Origin: Bos javanicus
Taxonomy: Eukaryota; Chordata; Mammalia; Artiodactyla; Bovidae
Direction of reading: 5' to 3'
Length of the DNA: 64,000 bases
Assembly: GCF_032452875.1 (NCBI RefSeq)
Contig: NC_083879.1
Location: forward strand, 83,771,572 to 83,835,571
Part shown: one piece after another, positions 35,270-47,575 of the stretch
How the letters are laid out: every line of letters begins with the position of its first letter
How positions within the stretch are numbered: the stretch's first letter is position 1
Notes under the pieces: generated by a model
Database searches by the model: none
What the model was told of the DNA's origin: nothing
Seen by the model: the letters and a program-made list of their open reading frames with translations, nothing else
Program-made: the position numbers and the translations under genes

Positions 35270-35493
35270 TGCTTCTCCTCATCACATCTACTGAGAGGTG
35301 GAGTCAGATAATTCTTTATGGGGTGGGGGCTCTGCATACTTTGCAGGAGCTTCAGCAGCCTCTCTAGCTTCTACTCACAACACACCAGCAGCACACGCAT
35401 CTCCCCCAGTTGTGACAACTAAAAAATGTCTCCAAGCATTGCCAAATGTCCCCAGGAGCAAAATCACCTGAGTTGAGAACCACTGCTCTAGAA
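35270..35493 (-). mobile_element. MER20 hAT MITE
   Basis: The phrases 'agataattctttatggggtg', 'cccagttgtgacaactaaaa', 'attgccaaatgtccccagga' and 'gttgagaaccactgctctag' follow the reversed MER20 consensus. Confidence 0.85.
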
Positions 35494-35513
35494 ACACCTC
35501 CAGTTAGCAGTTA

Positions 35514-36262
35514 AGTTCAGTTCAGTCGCTCAGTCATATCCAACTCTTTGCAACCCCATGGACTGCAGCACACCAGGCTTCCCTGTCCATCACCAACTCT
35601 CAGAGCATGCTCAAACTCATGTCCATCGAGTCGGTGATGCCATCCAACCATCTCATCCTCTGTCATCCCCTTCTCCTCCTGCCTTCAATCTTTCCCAGCA
35701 TCAGGGTCTTTTCCAATGAGTTAGTTCTTCACGTCAGGTGGCCAAAGTATTGGAGTTTCAGCTTCAGATCAGTCCTTCCAATGAATATTCAGGACTGATT
35801 TCCTTCAGGATTGACTGGTTGGTTCTCCTTGCAGTCCGAGAGATTCTCGAGAGTCTTCTCCAACACCACAGTTCATAAGCATCAATTCTTTGACACTCAG
35901 CTTTCTTTATGGTCCAACTCTCACATCCATACATGACCACTGGAAAAACCATTGCTTTGACTAGATGGAACTTTGTCAGCAAAGTAATGCCTCTGCTTTT
36001 TAATATGCTCTCTAGGTTGATCATAGCTTTTCTTCCAAGGAGCTTTTCTTCCTAGGTTAGTCTTTTAATTTCATGGCTGCAGTCACCATCTGCAGTGATT
36101 CTGGAGCCCCCAAAAATAAAGTCTGTCATTGTTTCCATTGTTTCCCCATCTATTTGCCATGAAGTGATGGGATTGGATCTCATGATCTTCGTTTTTTGAA
36201 TGTTGAGTTCTAAGCCAGTTTTTTCACTCTCCTCTTTCATTTTTATCAAGAGGCTCTTTAAA
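35514..36262 (-). mobile_element. BovB LINE, 5'-truncated, with target duplication
   Basis: Reverse BovB of about 750 bp bounded by perfect duplications ttagcagtta at 35504-35513 and 36263-36272. It covers the C-terminal domain and the segment after the YADD box. A small local repeat near 36036-36060 ('aggagcttttcttcc') disrupts the frame. Confidence 0.95.
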
Positions 36263-36439
36263 TTAGCAGTTACTTAATTCATATCTGCATGGCAGAAGCT
36301 CTGGCATCACAGATGAAGCTGTAACTCTTTTGCTATATATGGGGAACTTAAAATCTTCACCCAGAATCACCACCTCTTGTTATAGAATTGAAATATTGAA
36401 ATAATAACAATAAATAATATCGAAAATATTTAAACTCCC

Positions 36440-37667
36440 TTTCAGCAATATGTGAACCGTGAACTTCCTGATGTTCAAGCTGGTTTTAGAAAAGACAGAG
36501 GAACCAGAGATCAAATTGCCAACATCTGCTGGATCATAGAAAAAGCAAGAGAGTTCCAGAAAAACATCTATTTCTGCTTATTGACTATGCCAAAGCCTTT
36601 GACTGTGTGGATCACAATAAACTGGAAAATTCTGAAAGAGATGGGAATACCAGACCACCTGATCTGCCTCTTGAGAAATTTGTATGCAGGTCAGGAAGCA
36701 ACAGTTAGAACTGGACATGGAACAACAGACTGGTTCCAAATAGGAAAAGGAATTTGTCAAGGCTGTATATTGTCACCCTGTTTATTTAACTTATATGCAG
36801 AGAACATCATGAGAAATGCTGGACTGGAAGAAACACAAGCTGGAATCAAGATTGCCGGGAGAAACATCAATAACCTCAGATATGCAGATGACACCACTCT
36901 TATGGCAGAAAGTGAAGAGGAACTCAAAAGCCTCTTGATGAAAGTTAAAGTGGAGAGTGAAAAAGTTGGTTTAAAGCTCAACATTCAGAAAATGAAGATC
37001 ATGGCATCCAGTCCCACCACTTCATGGTAAATAGATGGGGAAACAGCGGAAACAGTGTCGGACTTTATTTTTCTGGGCTCCAAAATCACTACAGATGGTG
37101 ACTGCAGCCATGAAATTAAAAGACGCTTACTCCTTGGAAGGAAAGTTATGACCAACCTAGATAGCATATTCAAAAGCAGAGACATTACTTTGCCAACAAA
37201 GGTTCGTCTAGTCAAGGCTATGGTTTTTCCTGTGGTCATGTATGGATGTGAGAGTTGGACTGTGAAGAAGGCTGAGCACCGAAGAATTGATGCTTTTGAA
37301 CTGTGGTGTTGGAGAAGACTCTTGAGAGTCCCTTGGACTGCAAGGAGATCCAACCAGTCCATTCTGAAGGAGATCAGCCCTGGGATTTCTTTGGAAGGAA
37401 TGATGCTAAAGCTGAAACTCCAGTACTTTGGCCACCTCATGCGAAGAGTTGACTCACTGGAAAAGACTCTGATGCTGGGAGGGATTGGGGGCAGGAGGAG
37501 AAGGGGACGACAGAGGATGAGATGGCTGGATGGCATCACTGACTCGATGGACGTGAGTCTGGGTGAACTCCGGGAGTTGGTGATGGACAGGGAGGCCTGG
37601 TGTGCTGCAATTCATGGGGTCGCAAAGAGTCGGACACGACTGAGCGACTGATCTAATCTGATCTGAA
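36440..37667 (+). mobile_element. BovB LINE, 5'-truncated, 1.2 kb
   Basis: Sense BovB from the RT fingers ('caatatgtgaaccgtgaact') to a TGATC-type tail ('ctgatctaatctgatctga'). A GATC-type tail also occurs at 34973 and 49935, while other copies have TGAAC tails. Confidence 0.95.
36452..37651 (+). pseudogene. BovB reverse transcriptase remnant
   Basis: Reads QAGFRKDRGTRDQIANI (RT fingers), a damaged palm A region, the GCILSPCLFN segment, the YADDTTLMAESEEE catalytic box near 36880-36920, then the C-terminal domain to RTRLSD. A one-base loss near 36577 breaks the FIDYAKAFD palm A motif, and a second small loss near 36630 restores frame. An in-frame TAA at 37028-37030 splits the protein. Endonuclease is absent, so it is inactive. 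Confidence 0.9.
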
Positions 37668-37841
37668 CCTCCCACACTCTTCTCTATAAAAATCATGGGG
37701 ATAAATGATAATTACCTAAATCTGATTAATGTCAGAATTTTCTCCGTAATTCAGATAAAATATTATTTATTACAGATTGTTTACTAATCAGGCAACTGTC
37801 TGTACTTTATACATGGACCCTCAATCACAATGTGAAAAAGT
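37668..37841. other. Unique flank DNA
   Basis: Short unique stretch; nothing recognised. Confidence 0.4.
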
Positions 37842-38047
37842 GAAAGTATTAGTTGCTCAGTCATGTTCAACTCTCTGTGACCCCTTAGACTAGCCCACCA
37901 GGCTCCTCTGTCTGTGGAATTCTCTAGGCAAGAATACCAGAGTGGGCTGCCGTTCCCTTCTCCAGGGCATCTTCCCGACTCAGGGACTGAACCCAGGTTC
38001 GATCTGCAGGCAGACTCTTTACAATCGGAGCCACCAGGGAAGTCACA
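37842..38047 (-). mobile_element. Bov-tA SINE
   Basis: Reverse Bov-tA with tail 'agttgctcagtcatgttcaa' and head 'ggagccaccagggaagtcac'. Short flanking matches tcacaat occur just outside both ends. Confidence 0.88.
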
Positions 38048-41000
38048 GTCACAATATATCATAAACTAAATCAAACGTATGTGTGAATTCACATAAATGT
38101 AATTATTGTTATCAAATGCATGTTAAATACCACATGCACAATATAGAAAGTTAAAAATAACAACGAATTTTAAAGGTTGTAATCCCAGTACCCATATATA
38201 GTTGCTATTTCCACGATCTGCAGTATCTAACATTTATTTTACATTATAAATCCCCTATTTTGTGATATTTAGTAAACCAGATTTGTTTAAGGACTGAAGT
38301 AGGAGGTCTGATAGCATACACATTCACATTTACTAGATAATAATGCAATCTTCCCACAGTATTGCATTGTGAACTGTAATCAGACACACAAATTCTAATG
38401 ATGTCTCAAAATATTAGGATCTCTCTCTTTCTCTGACCAGGTGATTAAATCAGAAAGAGAACGAGAAATGGGAAAATAAAAGAAATGAACAATATATAAA
38501 ATTAAAGGTTCATTACTCTCAAACAAGGGGAAGAAGCAAAGTCAGACTCTGTTATTTTCATCTTATTATCATTTCTACCTAGTCAAACTATGTCTCACAA
38601 AATATTTCAGTGATGCTTAGTAAAATCTGAAATACTGCAACAGCATTTTACTAATTTTCTAAATAACTGGAAAAATACTACTTTCTACAATAGATTACAG
38701 TTAATTCTTTACTTTTAGGTAATCTGAACCTTCCCTTCTTCTAGTTCCTATTTAGGATGTTTTCAAATAAGCCAACTTTAAGGGTACATGCCCTGTGAAA
38801 GTAAACGGTCACAGCCAGCACCACTTCTGCTTGCTATGTGTTGGTCCAAGAATGAACCACAAAGAGACTGAGATAAAAGACCATATCTAGCCTCTTGAAG
38901 CTTAGTAAAGGAGAGAAAAGGACTGGGCCAGCAACCACAACCTGGTGAGGAATGATAAAGGATTAGCGATGTGGGAGGCTTCGGAGGAGGAGAGATGAAC
39001 TCCAATCTGATTTTCAGACGGCCCAGGATAGAAGGAATCGGGGTATTCAGTGGCATTAGGAAGTATTCTTCAAGAAGACCGCCAATGTTTAAGGACTCTG
39101 GCGCTCAAAGGACCCCAGGACACTGGAGGATCTATGCGTGAGTGGGCTGGGCTGGAGTGTGGGAGGCACACGGCGCAGCTGCAAGGAAGAGACCAGGGAA
39201 CAGGGCTGAGGCTCCCTCGTAAGTGATACTGTATCGTAAGCCAAGAAACTGTCTCTTCTCCTGAAGGTCCCTGGGATTCACTGAGGAAATGTAAATAGTG
39301 ATTTAGAAGTTAGTTTTCATTAACATCACTGTTCACCAAAATCAAAATCAGAAATCTGTGCAGGGAAGGTGTTAGCCAGATTAGTAAATACGTGGATTCT
39401 TGTTAGCTGATTGGTTCATATGGAGCACAGTGGAAGAAGAGCAGCTAGCTTGGCTGGTATGTAGGTTTCATTTATCAGAAAAAGTAGGCTGTGGAGTCTA
39501 GAAACTCCTACACAGGTTTTACCTAAGAGTGTGACTAATGGCACAGAGAAGCCTAATAGAACAGGCACATTTTAGAAGGCAGCTGAATAGCACCCAGCTG
39601 CAAATACATTATACTGAGGGATCTGGTGATTAAATGTGCTTTTACGAAAGAACATTGCAGAAATAATCTACATATGTGTCACAGCTCCGTGTTTACTGTT
39701 CAGGATGTCATTTATGCTTATATCTTTCAAAGAATTCAGGGTTCTTATTTGATTATATTTTTTGATGCAAATCTGCACCTTTATTCCTAATGAAATGAAT
39801 GAATTGTTATGGACTGGAAGGGAGAGATTTCTTTTACTTTGATTTTATATATAAAAGTAATTAAAATGATGTTTTGTTCTCTTTTCAAAAATTTATTTCT
39901 TAGAGTTAATTATCTGCCAAATAATTTTACCACAGAAAAGTCAAACCGAGAATAAATATTTTATTTTCCAATGAATGCGATTACTTGAATATGTCCACTC
40001 TGTGAATCAAATCACTCCTGAGCTATTTTCTTTTTTCACTTTGAATGTCTTCTGGATGCACAAAAACAGGCACATCCTCTTAGTTGTTATTATACACTGT
40101 TTATGCGCCACACGTACGTGGAAACACATCATGTCCCCTTCATCTATTAATCTAGAAGGCAGTCTTGTGCTTTCAGAATTCACAGATAGTGTGCAAATTC
40201 TTGACTAATATGTCTATATTTTTAAAAACAAATTATGGATTAAGAGCTAATGAAGAGTATGCTAGGTTTATTTATAAAGAAAATAAGATTAAACCTTTAG
40301 ATTTAGGCCCACTATAATTTTCTAATATAACCTCTCTTTAAAGGAAAGGGCAGATTCCAGCACCATAAGGTACCTACTCTGAGGGCTCTGGTTAATTACC
40401 AACAATGGAAATGTGCCAGAGTCACTCTGAACCTCCAGGGACCTTGACTTGAGTGGGCTGGTTGGGCAGAATCGGAACTTGCTCTCCACCTGTATGCTTC
40501 CAGCACGCTCTAGCTCAGTGGTTTCCAGACACTGGTGGGCAAAAATCAAGTAGGGGCTTAGTTAAACTGGCATCACTTCCCAGAAACCCATTTCAACAGG
40601 ACCCAGATGAGGTCCACATAAACTGCACTTTTAACACATCTCTCTGGGTGAAGTTGTACGACCAGTGAATCCTGGTATCCACGGTGATGGCCCTGCTGAA
40701 CAAGAGGCCAGTGTCAGTCAAATTAAAGTACACACTTTAAATTCTAAACCAATATCAAGATTTGTCTGCTAGAGGATGTACTGTTAAATAACAGTATTTG
40801 TGATTAAGAATTAGCACATGTAGGCTTAGTTCATGAACCCTTTCCATAGAATGCAAAGATAGTACACCAACACATAACATTAAAAAATCTACATCATCAT
40901 CATAGAAATTACTTATTATTTGCCAAATACTGTTCTGAGTATGTGTGTAAATGCACACACCCAAGTTTTTAAGTAAAAAAAGTCACAAAGGGAAAACACT

Positions 41001-41880
41001 TCCTTCAAGATACACAGAGCAAGGTCCATATGGAGAAACGAACAGAAGTTACTGAGAAACAGGGAAAAGATTTGAACAGCAGAAAAAATCTGCCTATGTC
41101 TAAATAGGAAGATGGTTATTAAAAAAATGGAAATTCTCCCCCAATTACTGTACATATGCCTAAAAATAAGGTAAGATTATTTTTCCTGAAAGAAATTATT
41201 CCTCATAAAAGAGGAAGCCATTTTATATTTGAATCCTTACTAAATATTTCATACTGTCCGAGCCTATCTCTATTTTTATTTCAAACTTCTTTTGGGGAAG
41301 ATGCATTCTCCTTAAACAATATACATCAATGTTAGTTTAACATACATTCCAGCGGGTACCCAATGGAGCTATCAACATAACAAAGGAAATTTTTTTTAAG
41401 GAGGTAAATTTAGTGTTTTTTTCTGGGGTAATGATGCCACAATACAAGTATCAGATGTCCTTTAAAATAAGGATTTATTAAATAACATTTAATAAATGTT
41501 CCTGTGGCAGTGGTTAAGAACACATTTTCAGGGATTCTTTTTAAGGAGAAAAGAACATTACATTAATGGACTCTCTGGTTTGGCACAAAGTTTCCTAGCG
41601 GCATCCTCATAAACCGATCTAAGAGCTGCTCATCAAGCATAGAATAAACTCGGTGGGGACAGTTAGTGTCTCTAGTGGTAACACAAGTTCAGATGCTAAA
41701 TATGCAAGTGGAGAGTTAATATTGTTTCTCAGCATGTGAGAGTATAAAAAGGTGTTTCAAAATTAAAGTATTACTTTAAGTACTGATTCAAATAGGTGTG
41801 TTTCTAAATCTACACATAAAATGCTATGAATGCTAATTTCATTTTCATCCTTAAAATTGATAAGTACAAGCTTACAGGAA
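38048..41880. other. Unique flank DNA, 3.8 kb
   Basis: No gene is seen. Weak matches to an old MER5-like MITE near 40508-40680 ('cagtggtttccagacactgg') and to a MIR near 40900-41030 are possible but poorly supported. Confidence 0.4.
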
Positions 41881-42090
41881 GGGCTTCCCTGATAGCTCAG
41901 CTGGTAAAGAATCTGCCTGCAATGCAGGAGACCTGGGTTCGGTCCCTGTGTCAGAACGATCCCCCGGGGAAGGACTGGCGACTCACTACAGTATTCTCAC
42001 CTGGAAAATTCTATGGACAAAGGGGCCTAGCGGGCTATAGCCTAGTCCACAGAGTGGCAAAGAGTCAGACACACCTGAGCGACTAACACT
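41881..42090 (+). mobile_element. Bov-tA SINE
   Basis: Sense Bov-tA with head 'gggcttccctgatagctcag', 'gggttcggtccctgtgtc' near 41935, and tail 'cacctgagcgactaacactt'. Confidence 0.92.
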
Positions 42091-42284
42091 TCCAATTTCT
42101 TTCACCTCTGCTTAATTTAACTCAATATGAGAGGTAAAAAAGGAAGTGAAGTCTTCTTAGTAAACTACTTAGTAAATTACTTCTTAGTAAATGAGAATGT
42201 CAATCAATAACAATTGTTTTGCAAAGTAATTTAACAATATTAATTAAAATTTAAAATTCTCATATTCTTTACTAATCTCTAAAC

Positions 42285-42620
42285 ATCTATATTTTAAAAA
42301 TAGGATCCTGGAGAAAGTACCAGTGAAATAAGATTAGAACATCTAAGACACTCAACAGTATAGTCAATAATGTAACAACTGGACTAGGGAAATTAGGGGA
42401 AGATGAAGAATTAAACTTTTTTTTTTTACTAGAATGAACAATCCTAAGTGAATCCTACATAATGTTCACTAATCAAAACATCTTGCATATTCAGTATTCA
42501 GGGTTTTTCACCCAGAAGGCAGGGCGGTGAAAGCCTCAGGCATGAAGATGCAGCAGGGGCAGAGAGCCAGGGAGATGGTGGAAGGCCCGCCACTGCCCCA
42601 CTGGTCCCCTCCCTGTAAAC
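42285..42620 (+). mobile_element. LTR-like interspersed repeat, copy A (family unknown)
   Basis: This segment matches the reverse complement of 49187-49640 along most of its length. Shared words include 'gaaattaggggaagatgaag', 'gtgaatcctacataatgt', 'gcagggcggtgaaagcctca' and 'cgccactgccccactggtcc'. Compared with copy B it lacks about 110-120 bp between about 42497 and 42503 and has a small insertion near 42290. It could be a ruminant ERV LTR or another dispersed family. Confidence 0.75.
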
Positions 42621-44221
42621 TGTTATTGAAAGGCACCAATCCACAACCTATAAGCCCTGTGGAATCCAATGTAATATCTCCCTCTTCTTCTCCCCAAAGA
42701 GAGGACTGAGACTTGCGTTTAGAAACCTGGGAAGGCTGAGCCACAGGTATAGCTGGAAACCATCACAGCGGCCAAGTTTCTGGCAAGCACAAGAGCCAGG
42801 ACGCAACAGGACTTCAAACACTGCCATGGCAGACTGGGCCCCTAACACAGAAGACTGAGCCCCTAACATGGAAGACTGAGCCCCTAACAACCACAGAAAT
42901 ACCTGAGGACACTGGTCTCCAGAAGGTGGGAGGCTCCTCCTTAGGGATCCAAATTGACACAGAAGGAACATTAGGAGTGAGAGAAGGTTCAGGTGACAGA
43001 AGGGGAGACACCCAGGAGAGGTCTAAGAAGTACTAGAAAAAATGAGAATGTCTAAGGCGAGAGCCTGTGGCATGGGGCAGAAGGAAAAAAAAAAAATCAT
43101 CCCAAGAAGTCTTCAGAGAGATCATGGAATGGCTACCTGAGTGAGGTGGGACCACACGTTGAATCCCTCGGGAAAACAACAAAGTTGAGGGGCGGGGTGG
43201 GGGGGTGGTCCACAAGCCAGCAAGGAAACACAGAAAGCCCCCTTACCTCCCCATCCCATTATCTCATGCAGTGGGAGGACAGAAAGGGAATATATTCTAA
43301 CGCATAAAAAAGGTTAGGAGGAGAATCACAAGGAGAAAGATAAAAATAATCCCAGTAACAATTCGACAAATAGTGAAAACACACAAGAAACATGCAGCCA
43401 CAAGGCAGATGAGAATGTATCTGAGACTTCATATTGATCTAGAGGAATTAACAGTCATTAAAGCTTGGAAACAACCAATCAAAAACAGTAAAGTTCAGAA
43501 GGGATGGAGCTATGGTAACTCAAACCTAGATGTATCATTGAATCATTTTGTAATTGAGTTCTTGAAAAATTGGTCTGAACTTGCACAAAATTGGTTGGGA
43601 ATCTTCATCAACATATTCAGTGAATAGAAACTTCAGCTTTTGAAGAAATGGGTAAGCTGCAATTACTGAAAATGTATCTTGCAAAGTAGAAGACCTGGAA
43701 AATTACCCTGACAACAGCAAGAGGGAGTGAACAAACCAAAGGATGAGAGCTCAGATGGTGTACAGAATTTAATTTTTAACTTCTACAAGTGTGATTGGGA
43801 ATATCTTGGATTGTGAGAAGAATTTTTGAGGAAGTTCCTATTTTAATTGGATAAATTTATGCTCTGACTGGGACAGAATGAAACAAGAAGGCCTATGATT
43901 TTTCAGCATATAAATTTGGTAAAATATTCAAAAGAATCACAAATAGAATCAACTGATTTAAAGAGATTTTTTTTCTTGTAAAAAATTTTCTTGAAGATTG
44001 ATGATCTGAACAGAGGCTTAAAAGACAATATCTGGAAAATATTTTGGTAAAATAATTACACACTTAATATTTTTAAGTATTAAAAATATATACCTGAAAG
44101 GAATAGTTTCTCAAAAATACCTGGGTATACAGAGAAAAGTGAATAAAGGTTTCAAAAAATATAAAATTATTAACCATGAAGTAAAAATTTGAATATTACA
44201 GTAAACGTAACTAATGACACA
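42621..44221. other. Flank of copy A, possibly more of the same element
   Basis: It begins with a stretch that may continue the LTR-like repeat but is not shared with copy B. Three imperfect units of about 20 bp ('agactgagcccctaaca') lie at about 42825-42889. A G-rich run lies near 43188-43208. No gene is recognised. Confidence 0.4.
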
Positions 44222-44389
44222 AGTGAAAGTCACTCATGTCTGACTCTTTGCAGTCCATGGAATTCTCTAGGCCAGAAGACTGCAGTAGGCAGCCTTTCCC
44301 TTCTCCAGGAGATCTTCCCAACCCAGGGATCGAACCCAGGTCTCCTGCATTGCAGGCAGATTCTTTCTGTCTGAGCACCAGCGAAGCCC
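44222..44389 (-). mobile_element. Bov-tA SINE, internally shortened
   Basis: Reverse Bov-tA with small internal deletions (the 'gtccatggaattctctaggc' region lacks the usual middle block). The head is intact at the right. Confidence 0.87.
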
Positions 44390-44589
44390 TGATACTATTA
44401 TACTGAAGAAGAGTAACTTATTTCTTTAAAATACCAGTGACAGGCTATTATAAACAAATGTAGATAAGAAAAGATTTTGTGAATATGACCAAGACTATTA
44501 CTCTGTGTTACATTTTAGTGCTGATAATAAATAAAAGGTTTTAAAGATTTACTTTAACATATGTAATGTTGCTACAGATTTAAGGCTTG

Positions 44590-44930
44590 CATCCTCTCAA
44601 AATTGGTATGTTGAAATCTAATCTTTAGTGGGATGCTATTAGGAGCTGGGAGCCTTTGGGAAGTGCTTAAATCTTGAAGGAGGAGCCCACGTGATGGGAT
44701 TAATGATCATACAAAGGAGACCCCAGAGAGCGCTCTCACAGGAGGACACAGCCAGAAGCATCATCTACCAACCGGAAGCTCACCCTCCCCAGACTCTACA
44801 TCAGCCAGCACCCAGTCATGGGCTTCCCAGACTCCAGAACTAGAAAAAAGGACTCCAGAACCAAAAAAAAACTTTGTTGTGTGCCAACTGCCCCGTTTAT
44901 GACATTTTAAAAGAATAGCTAGAACAAAGG
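44590..44930 (+). mobile_element. MLT1-type LTR (MaLR/ERVL)
   Basis: The consensus order is clear: 'ttggtatgttgaaatctaat', 'ggatgctattaggagctggg', 'cctttgggaagtgcttaaat', 'gagaccccagagagc', 'aggacacagccagaagcatc' and a decayed 3' end. Only a solo LTR-type element is present, with no internal region. Confidence 0.75.
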
Positions 44931-46484
44931 TGATGGATATATTGTATAAGCACTATTTCATTTTTTAGAAATAATGGTAATTTTAAAATCATTTTGAACA
45001 GAACATTCCATAAGCTCACCAATATGATAAAATTGAGTTACACATGAATAAACAGCTTAAAAACTCACATAATTTTACTTTTTGTTGACATCTTTAACTT
45101 TCACATTGTCCCAGGTTGGAAAATAAGTTATACAGCCACTTTAATCTTTAAGCTGTGGTGAGTAAGATGGTGTAGTATTAGATGACAGATAATCACAAAG
45201 ACCAGTGGGGAGAATGGGAGGAGCAGAAGCAGAAAGAGATCCTTCTTATATGGATGCCTCACTTAAGAGAGACACAGCATGTAAGACAGAGGAAAACTCA
45301 ATAAACATTTTGATAATTGATATCAATAAATGGCTATGGGATAATTGCACTAACATACAATAAGAGTGAAGGTTAACTCTTACTTTACAAAACATAAACT
45401 CCAAATTGATTAAAATCAAGAGGGAAAATTATAAAACTAAGAATACAGGGAAATAACTTCCTTACTTAAAGATAGGAAGTAATTGTTTAAGCAAGACACA
45501 GGAAACACCACCCATAAATTGCATTATTTAGGCATTGAGGAATTACTAACAGTATCATAATCTATAAAGACTACTTAAATTAGTAAAGAGGCAGACAATA
45601 CATAAAACCCAACAAAATAAAGACATAAAACCTGATAAAATAAAGACTTAAAACCCAACAAAAATGTGAAAAACAGTAAAGAGGTACTTCAGGGAAAAGG
45701 AAATTTACATGCTTAATAAACATGTTAATAGGTATGCTTAACTTTACTAACAAGAGATACACCAGGAACAATCACAGTTTGATACAATTATATGTCAACA
45801 GACTGACAGTGGTTGTTTTTTTTTTTTAATCTTTTTTAGTTAATCTGACAATATTGAGTGGAAAGGAGATGTAATACAATAGGAATTTTCATACATTTCT
45901 GGCAGGAATATATAATACAAATACTTTGCATAACAAAGCAGTTCTGGCCTTATCTTCTAAATGCAAAACTATGTATGTCCTATGACCCACATTCAGTTCC
46001 AGTTCAGTATATGTCTGAGAGAAATGTATGTTCTTCATATGGCCATAGATATGTGATCACCACATTTTTTTTTTGGTAGTTGCCTGAGACAGGAAAGCAT
46101 AAAACATCCTCTCACATCATAATGAAAAAATAAAGTTTGGTCTGTTCATATATATTGTCATTTATAATACATAAATGACAAAGAATAAACCACAACTGTG
46201 ATCAATGCTTTACATGAATCTTACAAATATAATACAGAGCCAAAGAAGCCAGTTAAAATACTGTCTACTGTCTGAATCTGTTTATGTAAAACTCAAAATC
46301 AGAGATGGGTATAGAAGGTAAAATTATAAAGAAAACTAGAAAGTGGTTGTCTCCAGAGGGAAAGGACGAGGGGGCCACTCACCCCAGTTCTCAGTTCAGT
46401 ATAAACTCTCACCACATCAAGAGGTGGGCTTGGAACCAAACCTTCTCGGTCAGCATCACATTTGATTCTAGGGGGTGATTCAAA
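44931..46484. other. Unique AT-rich flank DNA
   Basis: No gene or clear repeat is recognised. A poly-T run lies near 45817-45828. A small direct repeat ('aaaacccaacaaaataaaga' and variants) lies near 45603-45662. Confidence 0.4.
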
Positions 46485-46493
46485 TAAACAAGT

Positions 46494-46701
46494 GAAAGTG
46501 AAGACGCTCAGTCCCGTCCGACTCTTTGCAGCCCCATGGACTGTAACCAACCAGGCTCCTCTGTCCATGGGATTTTCCAGGCAAGAATACTGGAGTGGTT
46601 GCCATTTCCTTCTCCAGGGGATCTTCCCAACCCAGGGATCGAACCCGGGTCTCCCCAACTGCAGGCAGACACTTTACAGTCTAAGCCACCAGAGAAATAA
46701 A
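46494..46701 (-). mobile_element. Bov-tA SINE with target duplication
   Basis: Reverse Bov-tA with flanking aaataaaca-type duplications at about 46485-46493 and 46702-46710. Confidence 0.9.
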
Positions 46702-46710
46702 AAATAAACA

Positions 46711-47147
46711 GGCCTGAGCCAAAAGAGCCACCGAGTTTCAGTCATAGGATTTTTCCAACTTCTGGAAAGAGAGAAGAGTACTTAAGCACAGATCTGTTGG
46801 TGGTCCGACTGCCACAGCAAGAAGCAAGTCTGTCCCAGGAAGGCCAAGGAGAGGAAAGCAGAGAGAAGCAGTGGAAGACAGGGGACTCTGTGCTCAGGAG
46901 ATCACAGCGATTTTTGAATCTGCATTGGACAAAATAAAACCAGTTCTTACAACTGACTGTTGCTTGAGCCAGGAAGTTGACTCTGCTTAGAACAGTTCAG
47001 ATGGACTTTTCTGTCCCTTGCAGCTAACAGATCTGACACTCCGTAAGTCATCAGAACGTCACTCCCCACAATTTTACCTTTCAGTATATGCGTCTGACTG
47101 CCTCTCACACTTGTATGTGCTACACAATTAATTAAATAAAATCCAAA
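46711..47147. other. Unique flank DNA
   Basis: No gene or repeat is recognised. Confidence 0.4.
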
Positions 47148-47235
47148 TACAACTGACCCTTGAATAACACTGTTTTGAACTGTGCAGATCTATTTACACA
47201 TGGGTCTTTTTCAATAGTAAATATTACAGTACTAC
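47148..47235 (+). mobile_element. Tigger-type (MER2-like) DNA transposon end
   Basis: The phrase 'caactgacccttgaataaca' followed by 'gttttgaactgtgcagatct' and 'tttacacatgggtctttttc' matches one terminus of the pogo/Tigger-derived MER2 group. The rest of the element is missing. Confidence 0.65.
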
Positions 47236-47356
47236 ATGAGTTCTTTCTTCCTTCTAGAGTTTATTCCACTGTTACTAGAAGTCTGTTAGGAGTCAGATGG
47301 TAATTTCAAACGGGTTCAACACTGCCTTTTTTGTGACCCGCGCGGCACACCTGAAC

Positions 47357-47575
47357 TTCCCAGGCAATGCTAGCAGTAAAGAATCTGTCTGCCAATGCTG
47401 GAGACTTAAGGGAGGCAGGTTCGATCCCTAGGTTGGGAAGATCCCCTGGAGGAGGGTATGGCAACCCACTCCAGTATTCTTGCCTGAAGAATCCCATGGG
47501 CAGAGGAGCCTGGCAGGCTATAGTCCAGGAGGTCACAAAGAGTTGGACACGACTGAAGTGACTTAGCATACCACA
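47357..47575 (+). mobile_element. Bov-tA SINE
   Basis: Sense Bov-tA with head 'acttcccaggcaatgctagc', 'aggttcgatccctaggttgg' near 47419, and tail 'acacgactgaagtgacttag'. Confidence 0.9.

Noticed and set aside
36452..37651. BovB frames as host reverse transcriptase genes
   Set aside because: They are parts of a repeated LINE, lack the endonuclease, and are broken by small deletions and stops.
44590..44930. An endogenous retrovirus provirus
   Set aside because: Only an LTR-type sequence is present; no internal region or second LTR in the right place is seen.
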